From an uncultured Alteromonadaceae bacterium (GTDB lineage Bacteria; Pseudomonadota; Gammaproteobacteria; Enterobacterales; Alteromonadaceae), in NCBI GenBank assembly GCA_947494925.1, contig CANLWS010000015.1, positions 1 through 64,000 on the forward strand: 64,000 bases of DNA, written 5' to 3'. The notes under the pieces are model-generated. The model was not told where the DNA came from, did no database searches, and saw nothing but the letters and a program-made list of their open reading frames with translations. Positions 26,149 through 34,547 of this stretch are shown here, in pieces (positions within the stretch are counted from its first letter, which is position 1; each line of letters begins with the position of its first letter). The position numbers were made by a program, and so were the translations under genes.

Positions 26149-29100
26149 CTAGTTTCCGCTATCTGCGTTGTTGCCTTTAATCTGCCCTTTGGCTGTTATT
26201 TTGCCACTGTATTTAGCTTCTTTGGTTTTGACATCGAGCATATCATCGGACATATCGGCTGATGTCTTATTGCCAACAATTGTATTCTTTTTACCTGCCA
26301 CCGAAGATACTTCACCTGTTTTGGATATTCTGATTAAACCTTTGTCATTGCCTGCTCGGGGTGGAACAGGAGGCGGAATTGCTTTGGCTTTCATTTTAGA
26401 CGCATCAAGATTTGGAACAAGTTTGTCCTTCATTTCCTGTTTTTCATCCACACTCAGAAATATCGCTTCCTGAGATCGCACATCAACCCGTTTCGTAGCA
26501 TTTAAGTTAATAAATTCAGGATAAATACGACCAACTTTTGCATCTTCAAGATCTTTTTCTTTTGATACAAACGTATCTTTTCCTTTTGGTAATTGGCCTG
26601 CTGCTAAGGTTTTACCATTGATAAATACACCTTCACCGTTTATCACAATTGAACTGCCGTCACAGCTGAGAATGATGGAATCGTTATCCATAGCAATAAA
26701 TGACTCAGTCCCGGCGCTTTTTTTGAGTTCGGCTTTTTCGTGTGACATTTTTCTCAACGCGTATGCAATCGAACCGGCTACAGTAGCCGCTGAGCTTATT
26801 CCGGATGCGGTCAGCAAGCCTTCATTGATTGACGAATCGCTCCAGGTCCCAGATTCTATCGGCACCGCTGCAATGGTAGTGCCAGCAGATGCAACCCCAG
26901 CCACAAGAGTTGCTCCTCCGATCACCTTATCAACTGCTTTGGTTTTTCCGTCATAATTAGAGGCCCTAAGCAGTAAATTTCCGGCCTGCATTGTGGTATT
27001 GCCTGAAACGTTTTTATACTCTTTTGTCGCCCCAGAACTGAATTTAATTCCGAAATTGATGGCTACATCAGTACCCACAGTGAGTTTGGTGTTCAATCCC
27101 AGTCCCATGGTGAGGCCATATGTCGCTTCAATACTGGTTGCTCCCGCTACTTTTACACCTGCGCTATAACCTCGCGCATAGGTACCACTTGAATTAAGCG
27201 ATTGGGTGAACTTAATCCCTTTAGTCTGTGAGAAAAAGTTTTTAAAAGACTTTTGCTTAATACTGCCTGTTGTGGCTAGCAAAATGCCTGCACCATTATC
27301 GTCACCAGCGGTCCCGGCTTCTACCTCCCAGACTGAGCTATCTGGATAACCCATCCTAAAATAACAGTCGTCTCTCTCTGCGTTATAGTCTTCCACATAA
27401 ACGCTATACAGTGTTTTTCCTTGCCCTACGCTAGTTGCGCCAGAAGCTGGATTAGGTGGCGCCGGAGCGGGTGCTGGTGCCGGAGCAGGTGCTGGGGCCG
27501 GAGCAGGCGCTGGTGCCGGAGCAGGCGCTGGTGCTGGGGCCGGAGCAGGCGATGGTGCTGGGGCCGGAGCAGGCGCAGGCGCAGGCGCTGGTGCAGGCGC
27601 TGGTGCAGGTGCCGGAGCAGGCGCTGGTGCCGGAGCAGGCGCTGGTGCTGGGGCCGGAGCAGGCGCTGGTGCCGGTGCAGGTGACGGAGAAGTGGCACCA
27701 GGTGATGGAGTTGGAGACGGTGTTGGTGTCGGCGGCGTATGTTGCTGCTGCTGCATTAATGGCAGGCCCGCATTCTGGTGCAAAACATTTTCTACGTAGC
27801 GGGTATGTTGTTGTTCGGAGCCTGATGACGCGCCATCACCTGCTGATGTTATTCCGTCATCCATAATCATAGTGATGCCACTTGGCGTTTTAATTACGTT
27901 TCGTGTGTAATTGCCAGAATTCACCACACTCTTATTCTGCGGATTGGGCACCACACCGGTAATTATCGGCCGGTCAACATCTCCGTCAATACAGGACCAA
28001 ATAACTTCAGTTCCTTTTAACAGCGGAAAATGCATCCCCGTTCCCTGGCCACCATAAGATTCAGCTTTTCTGACCCAACGTGTGGCTTTGCCTTCGCCGG
28101 CACCACTTAGGTCAAACGGCATAATTAACTTGTAACGGCCCTGATCATCAATTTGCGCTCTATTGTTATCTACAGGTCCATCGACAATTGCATTTAAGGT
28201 GCCGAATAATTTGGGTTTTACGGCAGTAAGAGCCGGTCTGAACTCGATATCAGACGACAAGGCTTCAAATTCGTTCATGTAAGCTATGGCTTCATCATTT
28301 TCGGATGAAGCCGCGATGCCTGGCATGGATTGCCCCGCTCTATGAACAATTCGGGTAACAAGATATTCACCATTGTAGTCATCTCTAAAATGGTCAATTT
28401 GCTCAAATAGCTTGCCAGCTTCGAGCATCAATGCGTCAGATTGCCCTACCGCGATTTTTTGTTTGCATAGATGCATTTGGGCCCTGATTTTAGCCAGGTA
28501 GTCAGCTTCTTGAGGGTGTTTTGCATGGTCCCCGTATTCACATAATCGACCAACTGCAGTGTCTGTAGTTTCAGCTTCCCCCTGCAGCGGCAGGTGGGGT
28601 TTGCGATAATTAAAATCCTTGAGGATAAGTTGTTTGGAAATTTGCGCTTGTTTCATCCTAAATGAGTGTATAGCCTCATCTTCGAAACTGGCTAATCCCG
28701 ATGCAGTGACATAGGGAAGACGGCAAGCATCGTCGACCGGATCAAGTTTGCTTTTATCATCACAAAACACCAGGCAGTCCCGGCCACTCAGGTGGTCAAA
28801 ATAAAAGTAAATTCCTTCGTGCTCCAACAATCGGGACACGAAATTAAGATCAGTTTCTTTATATTGAACCACGTACTCTTTGGGTTCATACGTTTCTGAT
28901 AGGCGAAATTCAAGATCGTCTTCCAGAAGAGCATCCAGTCCATCACCGTCAAGCAACTCCTGCTTTACAATGTCTGGTACATTTTGCTCCTGATAAATCT
29001 GATTCTGACGGCTTAAGTGATTAAGCCACATTCTAGGAACAAGAACGGCTTTATAGCTGTAATAATCAAACTGGGTTTCTTCTGCTTGAGAAAGCTCAGA

Positions 29101-29337
29101 AATAACACCATAAATTGTACGCTCATGGTCGTCACGGCGAATGCTCAAGTTCGCCTTTTGGCCAACAAGTGCTTCCATATCGATATTTGGATCATCTGAG
29201 ACCAGATTGATTTCAAACCTGAAGGGTTGCGATATTTCTTCAACGCCCTCAAAACCTGTCACATGAAAAAGTTCGTCAGAATAACCTAGCTCTTCATCGA
29301 CGCAGAATTCGATATATACTCGTTGCTCACTGGACAT
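26149..29337 (-). CDS. vgrG: VgrG (TssI) spike protein with a long Pro-Ala linker and C-terminal extension
   Basis: A 1062-residue spike protein. The gp27-like part (about 1-350) and the gp5 OB-fold (about 375-480, with GRYKLIMPFDLSG and GMHFPLLKGTEVIWSCIDGD) are normal. A low-complexity segment of about 95 residues, mainly Pro-Ala repeats (about 534-630), then joins a 430-residue extension. That extension includes hydrophobic Gly/Ala-rich stretches (VIGGATLVAGVASAG near 805, ATVAGSIAYAL near 855) and a beta-needle-like phrase DSIILSCDGSSIVINGEGV near 885, similar to the end of other VgrG proteins. It follows hcp by 77 bases, across an attenuator-like hairpin. No known enzyme domain was recognised in the extension. 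Confidence 0.92.
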   Translation of the reverse strand: MSSEQRVYIEFCVDEELGYSDELFHVTGFEGVEEISQPFRFEINLVSDDPNIDMEALVGQKANLSIRRDDHERTIYGVISELSQAEETQFDYYSYKAVLVPRMWLNHLSRQNQIYQEQNVPDIVKQELLDGDGLDALLEDDLEFRLSETYEPKEYVVQYKETDLNFVSRLLEHEGIYFYFDHLSGRDCLVFCDDKSKLDPVDDACRLPYVTASGLASFEDEAIHSFRMKQAQISKQLILKDFNYRKPHLPLQGEAETTDTAVGRLCEYGDHAKHPQEADYLAKIRAQMHLCKQKIAVGQSDALMLEAGKLFEQIDHFRDDYNGEYLVTRIVHRAGQSMPGIAASSENDEAIAYMNEFEALSSDIEFRPALTAVKPKLFGTLNAIVDGPVDNNRAQIDDQGRYKLIMPFDLSGAGEGKATRWVRKAESYGGQGTGMHFPLLKGTEVIWSCIDGDVDRPIITGVVPNPQNKSVVNSGNYTRNVIKTPSGITMIMDDGITSAGDGASSGSEQQHTRYVENVLHQNAGLPLMQQQQHTPPTPTPSPTPSPGATSPSPAPAPAPAPAPAPAPAPAPAPAPAPAPAPAPAPAPAPAPAPAPSPAPAPAPAPAPAPAPAPAPAPAPAPAPAPAPPNPASGATSVGQGKTLYSVYVEDYNAERDDCYFRMGYPDSSVWEVEAGTAGDDNGAGILLATTGSIKQKSFKNFFSQTKGIKFTQSLNSSGTYARGYSAGVKVAGATSIEATYGLTMGLGLNTKLTVGTDVAINFGIKFSSGATKEYKNVSGNTTMQAGNLLLRASNYDGKTKAVDKVIGGATLVAGVASAGTTIAAVPIESGTWSDSSINEGLLTASGISSAATVAGSIAYALRKMSHEKAELKKSAGTESFIAMDNDSIILSCDGSSIVINGEGVFINGKTLAAGQLPKGKDTFVSKEKDLEDAKVGRIYPEFINLNATKRVDVRSQEAIFLSVDEKQEMKDKLVPNLDASKMKAKAIPPPVPPRAGNDKGLIRISKTGEVSSVAGKKNTIVGNKTSADMSDDMLDVKTKEAKYSGKITAKGQIKGNNADSGN
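27456..27690. repeat. Low-complexity hexanucleotide repeat encoding the Pro-Ala linker of VgrG
   Basis: About 235 bases of GCCGGA, GCAGGC, GCTGGT and related six-base units (plus-strand reading) encode alternating Pro and Ala on the minus strand. Because units are six bases, gain or loss by slippage keeps the frame and only changes linker length. The GC-rich composition opens long false reading frames on the other strand. Confidence 0.9.
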
Positions 29338-29370
29338 AGCACTGTTCCAACCATAGCGTATTAACTGGAA

Positions 29371-29400
29371 AAAAGGAGGCTGGCGTTACAGCGGCCAGCC
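29371..29400 (-). terminator. Hairpin attenuator between hcp and vgrG
   Basis: Read on the minus strand, GGCTGGC and its complement GCCAGCC enclose a 9-base loop and are followed by TCCTTTTTTCC. The hairpin starts 15 bases after the hcp stop. It is a plausible partial rho-independent terminator that lets Hcp be made in large excess over VgrG. Confidence 0.65.
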
Positions 29401-29414
29401 AATTTGGGAGATTC

Positions 29415-29921
29415 TTAGTTATTCCAGTTGTCAGTTCCTGATGTACCTGCAACTTCATGTGTCCAGGTAATGCCTTTATAAGAGAAAGACACTTCTTCCA
29501 TATGAGTGAAGCTGTTGTTAGCAGGATCAAGGCAGTTCGGCATATGTGATTTAATAGCTGTAATCGTTGCTTCAGTTGCCTCAATTGTGAAGTAATGCTC
29601 CTGTTCGCCGCTTGGTGCTGTGCGGAACCATTTAAGTACAACGGTATTCAACTGCTCACCAGTTGAAAGTGCTTGATAAAGTAACGGCGAGCTTTTGTCG
29701 AAAATCTTAGTGATTTTAAATCCTTCGTGCACACGTTGCCCTGAAGGCTGGCCGCTTTGAGGATCTTTTGGAACGATAATATCGCCCATGAAAGCTTGAA
29801 CCATAATCTCATCTTCATGTGATGATTTGGACAGTGTTCCGACGCTATCAGAGGAACCTGCGCCACCGGAAATATCGCCTTGGTTGGCGCCTTCAATAGT
29901 CATATAAGCTGGTACTGGCAT
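29415..29921 (-). CDS. hcp: Hcp (TssD) tube protein
   Basis: A 168-residue protein of the Hcp1 family, the hexameric ring that stacks to form the inner T6SS tube. The N-terminus MPVPAYMTIEGANQGDI and the central VHEGFKITKIFDKSSPLLYQAL stretch are characteristic. The ribosome binding site GGAG lies 7 bases before the ATG, a strong site that fits high expression. It is the first gene of the effector-side operon, downstream of a candidate sigma54 promoter. There is no C-terminal extension, so it is a plain structural Hcp. Confidence 0.95.
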   Translation of the reverse strand: MPVPAYMTIEGANQGDISGGAGSSDSVGTLSKSSHEDEIMVQAFMGDIIVPKDPQSGQPSGQRVHEGFKITKIFDKSSPLLYQALSTGEQLNTVVLKWFRTAPSGEQEHYFTIEATEATITAIKSHMPNCLDPANNSFTHMEEVSFSYKGITWTHEVAGTSGTDNWNN

Positions 29922-29970
29922 TTTCTTTCTCCGTAATAATGTAAATGGGTTTGCGACTACGGTATAACTA

Positions 29971-29988
29971 ATCCAATTAACGGGCCAA
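29971..29988 (-). promoter_or_regulatory. Candidate sigma54 (-24/-12) promoter of hcp
   Basis: Read on the minus strand, TTGGCCCG-TTAA-TTGGAT compares well with the consensus TGGCACG-N4-TTGCA. Mismatches are A to C in the -24 block and C to G in the -12 dinucleotide, the second of which is a normally conserved position. It lies 50 bases before the hcp start codon. The gene just upstream encodes a sigma54 activator, and operator-like repeats lie 86-140 bases further upstream. Confidence 0.55.
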
Positions 29989-30073
29989 CTTTTTAACCAT
30001 CAACAATTTACCGTTAACCTTCTGTTTATAAAGGATTAAATCGCTTTTTCTTTGTTTAGTACCGGTTGTTCGG

Positions 30074-30127
30074 ACTGTGCATTTTTCTGTACTGTCTAAG
30101 AGGAACTGTGCAGTTTTCTGCACAGTT
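30074..30127. promoter_or_regulatory. Tandem 22-bp operator-like repeats upstream of hcp (candidate activator sites)
   Basis: Site two (30104-30127) is a perfect inverted repeat, AACTGTGCAG with its complement around TTTT. Site one (30074-30095) matches the 22-base core at 19 of 22 positions. Their starts are 31 bp apart, close to three helical turns, so a regulator would bind the same face. They lie between the sigma54 activator gene and hcp, at the usual distance for upstream activating sequences. Confidence 0.65.
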
Positions 30128-30179
30128 TTACTGTTCGATTTGCAGGGGAGAAGTATTAATTGCCAGGTCTTAGCAAGTT

Positions 30180-31856
30180 TTACGAAGAATATTCAGGACC
30201 TTGTGCATCCTTTTGCACAATTCTTTCAGTTTGTTTGCCTATTTCATGTTTGTTGAGCTTATCGATCAATGCTCGCCTGGAAATGTTCAGGCTTTTAGCC
30301 GTCTGCGTTTGGTTTCCAGAATGTTCGCTAAGACGCCTTTTAATGACAAAAGCTTCGTAGCGCCCCACTACATCTTTCAGATCACCACTTTCACCCAGTG
30401 ACAAGGCCTTGTTGTCAAAATTGATCTGCGCAGCCTGAATTTCTGGTGGTAGGTGATCAGGCGTAATTGTCCCGTGGTCCTCACAAATAAGCACAGCCCG
30501 CTCCAACATATTGCGCATCTCCCTGATGTTTCCTGGGAAATCGTAGTGCATGATTTGTTCGACTGCTGCAGGTGACATTCTGACCACATCTTTACCATGT
30601 TGCTTCGCATAAATTCCAAGAAAATAATTGAGTAAAGCCGGAATATCTTCCGTCCGTTCTCGCAATGGTGGTATTACGATTGGGAAAACACTCAACCTGT
30701 AATAGAGATCTTCGCGAAAATCGCCATTTTTAACACTTTGCATCAGACTTTTGTGAGAAGCCGCGACTACGCGGATATCCACAGACACTTCCTTCAAGGC
30801 TCCAAGGGGTCTTATTTCCCTTTCCTGCAACACCCTGAGTAGCTTTGCTTGCAAACTTAACGGCATGTCACCAATCTCGTCGAGAAACAAGGTGCCTCCA
30901 TTGGCGTGTTCAATCAGGCCTATTTTATCCTGGTCAGCGCCGCTAAACGCCCCTTTTTTGTATCCAAACAGTTCCGCCTCTAACAAGTTTTCCGGCAAAG
31001 CCGCACAATTCTGAGCGACAAAATTGGCTTTTTTTCTGGGACTATTAAAGTGAATCGATTGAGCAATGAGCTCTTTACCTGTGCCAGTCTCTCCACCGAT
31101 CAATACTGTGGCAGTGGTATTGACAACTTTTTCCATTAAATCAAATACTTTGCGCATTGATTTCGAATTACCAATGATTTCAGAGAAGTGATGCGATGCG
31201 GTTATCTGCTCTCTAAGCTGGGTGTTTTCTTCTTTTAAACGGCGGTTAGTGTCATCCATCATCTGTATTAATCGGGTATTTTGTTCGATCAATTGGGCAT
31301 TATTCAGGGTAACTGCGGCCTGAGACGCAAAGGCAGCAACTATATTCTCCATATGTTTGGGGAATGCCACCAAAGTGTCTTCTCGCCTGAGATTTGTTAA
31401 CTGCAACACACCAATCGTTTGCTCGGTATGATTTCTAAATGGAGCAGCAAGCATTGAATAGGTTTTATAGCGATTGATTTTGTCGTATTCGTAATAACAT
31501 TGAAAATCGAATCCGGAGTACTGATACACATCTTCGATATTGAGCACTTTGCCGGTAAAGGCGCAGTAAGACAACACGTCTTGAATGTTGCGCCGACCTT
31601 CGACAAACAAATCTACTGCCGGTAATCCTCTGACCTCTTTAAACACGTCAGCGTTCTGGCTAATAGCCGGATAGAGATAACGCTTAGTATTATCCAGAAT
31701 AAAAATACGCCCAACTTCTGCCCCCGTTAACTTGCAGGCAAACTCAACAATTTTGCTAAACAAACTGTCAATGTCCCGCTCAGTGTTGAGCAAAGTCGTA
31801 AGCTTCAGCAGGTCTTCAAGTACCTGACTACTATCATGTTTTTGCTTAGAAAGCAT
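30180..31856 (-). CDS. vasH: Sigma54-dependent activator with GAF domain (VasH-like)
   Basis: A 558-residue bacterial enhancer-binding protein. An N-terminal GAF domain (about 25-185) is followed by a coiled linker, an AAA+ domain (about 225-460) and a Fis-type helix-turn-helix (about 505-540, NQTQTAKSLNISRRALIDKL). Walker A is GGETGTGK (254-261) and Walker B GGTLFLDEIGD (320-330). The sigma54-contact loop reads GAFSGA (302-307) instead of the common GAFTGA. It is the last gene of the structural operon, 16 bases after tssH. VasH in Vibrio cholerae activates hcp operons through sigma54, and the same is inferred here for the hcp promoter just downstream. Confidence 0.92.
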   Translation of the reverse strand: MLSKQKHDSSQVLEDLLKLTTLLNTERDIDSLFSKIVEFACKLTGAEVGRIFILDNTKRYLYPAISQNADVFKEVRGLPAVDLFVEGRRNIQDVLSYCAFTGKVLNIEDVYQYSGFDFQCYYEYDKINRYKTYSMLAAPFRNHTEQTIGVLQLTNLRREDTLVAFPKHMENIVAAFASQAAVTLNNAQLIEQNTRLIQMMDDTNRRLKEENTQLREQITASHHFSEIIGNSKSMRKVFDLMEKVVNTTATVLIGGETGTGKELIAQSIHFNSPRKKANFVAQNCAALPENLLEAELFGYKKGAFSGADQDKIGLIEHANGGTLFLDEIGDMPLSLQAKLLRVLQEREIRPLGALKEVSVDIRVVAASHKSLMQSVKNGDFREDLYYRLSVFPIVIPPLRERTEDIPALLNYFLGIYAKQHGKDVVRMSPAAVEQIMHYDFPGNIREMRNMLERAVLICEDHGTITPDHLPPEIQAAQINFDNKALSLGESGDLKDVVGRYEAFVIKRRLSEHSGNQTQTAKSLNISRRALIDKLNKHEIGKQTERIVQKDAQGPEYSS

Positions 31857-31872
31857 TGTTTAACCCATCAGC

Positions 31873-34506
31873 TCAGGAAAACTGATAACTGAAGGTGCCG
31901 TCTTCGGCAAGGCCAACTGTCAACTTTTCAGGTTGCTCTTCATCCCCCATCATTTCCAGAATTTTGGTGGAAATTTCCGGCAATAACGTACGATTAATTA
32001 TATGGTCGATGTTCCGCGCACCAGTTTCCACTTCCTTACAGCGATCAGCAATCTGAGAGATAACCTCATCTCCGTATACCAGTTCCATTTGCTGGCTACT
32101 GGCCAGACGCCTGGTCACTTTTGCCAACTTCAGGCGAACTATGTCCTTGAGGACATCACCAACCAAAGGAAAGAATGGAACAATTTGCATACGTGCCAGT
32201 AATGCCGGTTTAAAATGGTTGCTGAGAATGGGCCGGATTGCCTGGGTCAGCACATCCACTGAAGGCCTTTCCTCGGCCACCCCCATTTGTGTTATCACAT
32301 CGGTTGCCAGGTTGCTGGTCAAAATAACTATGGTATTCTTGAAATCAACTAAGCGCCCTTCACTGTCTGACAACATGCCTTTGTCAAACACCTGATAAAA
32401 CAGGTTCATTACTTCGAGATCGGCCTTTTCTACTTCGTCCAATAACACCACAGAATAAGGCCGCTGACGCACAGCTTCAGTTAGCATGCCGCCTTCGCCA
32501 AATCCAACATATCCAGGAGGCGATCCTATCAAGCGTGAAACACTGTGTTTTTCCTGAAATTCAGACATGTTGATAGTAGTCATAAATCGCTCACCACCAA
32601 ACAATTGGTCTGCAATAGCCAAGGCCATTTCAGTTTTACCAACGCCACTTGGTCCCACAAACAAAAATACGCCTAAGGGAGCATCTGGATTCTGCAAACC
32701 GGTTTTCGCAGCTCTGACACCTTCATCCAAGGAATCTACGGCATGATCCTGACCTTTTACCCGCTTTTTCATCTGAGCGCCAAATTCAAGAACGCTTTTG
32801 GACTCATCCTTCACCATGTTGCCCAAAGGCACACCTGTCCAGTCTGATATAACTTGTGCAACTGTTTCCGGGCTGGTCTCATAATGCACCAGCTTCTGAC
32901 CATCCTGCAGCGCCTCTAATTCAGCAACTGTTTCGTCCAATGAAGTTTGAATAGCACTGTCGTCCTGACCTTCATCTCTGGCTTCTTTTAAATCGGAACG
33001 AAGGGTTAAGACTTTGACAGCCAGGCTCTGTTCAAGTTGCCATTGCTCGATGGCAACTTTTAAATCATCCTGGATGCCAAGGATTTGTTCATCCAATTGC
33101 TCAACGACAGAGGCATCTTCAATAATGCCACTGACGACATCCCGATGCAGCGCGTCACGTTGACGTTGCAACATCGCAATATTTTGTTCCATGCTTTCGA
33201 TTTCAGCAGGTTTCGATGACAAGCTTAGCTTGACTCGTGCACTGGCTGTATCCAATACATCAACAGCTTTATCCGGCAATTGTCTGCCTGACAGATACCG
33301 AGCCGACATATGGGCTGCAGCTTCAATAGCATCATCGCGCACATAAACATCGTGGGTTTCTTCATAGATACCTTTCAGTCCACGCAAAATGGTGATCGCC
33401 TGGTCTGCCGAAGGCTCGTCCAGCTTCACCATCTGGAATCGTCTTGCCAAAGCCGGGTCTTTATCAATGTATTTTTTGTATTCTGAATAGGTAGTCGCGG
33501 CTATGGTGCGCATCTCACCTCTGGCTAAAGCAGGCTTGAGAATATTGGCGGCATCACCAGTGCCGGCAGCCCCGCCAGCACCTATTAAGGTATGTACCTC
33601 ATCGATGAACAAGATAATAGGTTTGGGTGAAGATTTCACTTCGTCCATTACCTGTTTTAGGCGGTTTTCGAACTCACCTTTAACGCTTGCCCCGGCTTGA
33701 AGCAGTTGCAAGTCCAACGCAAACAACTCCACTTCTTTAAGAAAATCCGGTACATCCTGATTAGCAATTTTTAGTGCAAGCCCCTCAACTACCGCACTTT
33801 TACCTACGCCGGCTTCGCCCACGACTATCGGGTTGTTCTTGCGCCTACGGCCAAGTATATCAACCATCTGACGGATCTCATTGTCTCGACAAAATACCGG
33901 ATCGATATCCCCATTACGGGCGCTCGCGGTCAGGTTGTGTGCAAAACGTCCTAAAGCCGATTCGTCACCACCGGGCATCGCTTGCTCAGCTCCTGCACCA
34001 CCTGCGGCGTGACTATCGCGAATGGTTTCCTGCTCGGAAGAAGACTGCACTATATCGCGGAAATTATGACGCAAATCATCACTTGGGATACTTTCAAGCA
34101 AGGTCATATAGTCGCCGAAACCGTAACGGCGCATGTTGGCCATTAAGGTAGCCACCATAACACCAGAGCGGATATTACCTAATCCAAACTCCACCGACGC
34201 CAATAACCAGGCCTCTTGGATCCACTCAATTAACAATGACGAAAAGACTGGTTTACCGGGGTTTCCACCTTTGATGTCTTCTACGGATCGTTGAAGTGCC
34301 TTTTGCAAATGGGGAATGCTGATTTCGTAATGGTTTAATATGCTCTGAAAATCACGTTGCGGATCTTCTATTAAAATCAGCAAAAGATGCTCTATTGAGA
34401 CTTCATAGTGCCCTCTGGACACGCAAATTCCTGCCGCAGCTTCAAGGCTTCGCTCTGTATATTGATTCAGTGTTTTAAAGAGCGGTTTTAATTCTACGCT
34501 TAGCAT
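31873..34506 (-). CDS. tssH: TssH (ClpV) AAA+ ATPase
   Basis: An 877-residue ClpB/ClpV-type ATPase that disassembles the contracted T6SS sheath for reuse. An N-terminal Clp-N domain (1-150), a first AAA+ module (Walker A GEAGVGKS, 230-237), a middle coiled region (about 405-530) and a second AAA+ module (GPSGVGKT near 615) are all present in the usual order. The Clp-N domain is of the ClpV sort, which binds TssC. It sits between tssG and the sigma54 activator in the structural operon. Length and motifs are typical, with no sign of damage. Confidence 0.95.
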   Translation of the reverse strand: MLSVELKPLFKTLNQYTERSLEAAAGICVSRGHYEVSIEHLLLILIEDPQRDFQSILNHYEISIPHLQKALQRSVEDIKGGNPGKPVFSSLLIEWIQEAWLLASVEFGLGNIRSGVMVATLMANMRRYGFGDYMTLLESIPSDDLRHNFRDIVQSSSEQETIRDSHAAGGAGAEQAMPGGDESALGRFAHNLTASARNGDIDPVFCRDNEIRQMVDILGRRRKNNPIVVGEAGVGKSAVVEGLALKIANQDVPDFLKEVELFALDLQLLQAGASVKGEFENRLKQVMDEVKSSPKPIILFIDEVHTLIGAGGAAGTGDAANILKPALARGEMRTIAATTYSEYKKYIDKDPALARRFQMVKLDEPSADQAITILRGLKGIYEETHDVYVRDDAIEAAAHMSARYLSGRQLPDKAVDVLDTASARVKLSLSSKPAEIESMEQNIAMLQRQRDALHRDVVSGIIEDASVVEQLDEQILGIQDDLKVAIEQWQLEQSLAVKVLTLRSDLKEARDEGQDDSAIQTSLDETVAELEALQDGQKLVHYETSPETVAQVISDWTGVPLGNMVKDESKSVLEFGAQMKKRVKGQDHAVDSLDEGVRAAKTGLQNPDAPLGVFLFVGPSGVGKTEMALAIADQLFGGERFMTTINMSEFQEKHSVSRLIGSPPGYVGFGEGGMLTEAVRQRPYSVVLLDEVEKADLEVMNLFYQVFDKGMLSDSEGRLVDFKNTIVILTSNLATDVITQMGVAEERPSVDVLTQAIRPILSNHFKPALLARMQIVPFFPLVGDVLKDIVRLKLAKVTRRLASSQQMELVYGDEVISQIADRCKEVETGARNIDHIINRTLLPEISTKILEMMGDEEQPEKLTVGLAEDGTFSYQFS

Positions 34507-34547
34507 GACGAACCCCTTGTATATGCTTATTTTGTCAAAATGTCTTG

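Noticed and set aside
27456-27690. Possible CRISPR or satellite array
   Set aside because: There are no spacers; it is a simple six-base coding repeat inside vgrG.
27421-27866. Long plus-strand and minus-strand reading frames rich in Arg, Glu-Gln-Ala or His-Leu across the VgrG linker
   Set aside because: They are side products of the GC-rich six-base repeat that encodes Pro-Ala in VgrG; none has a ribosome site or a protein-like composition.
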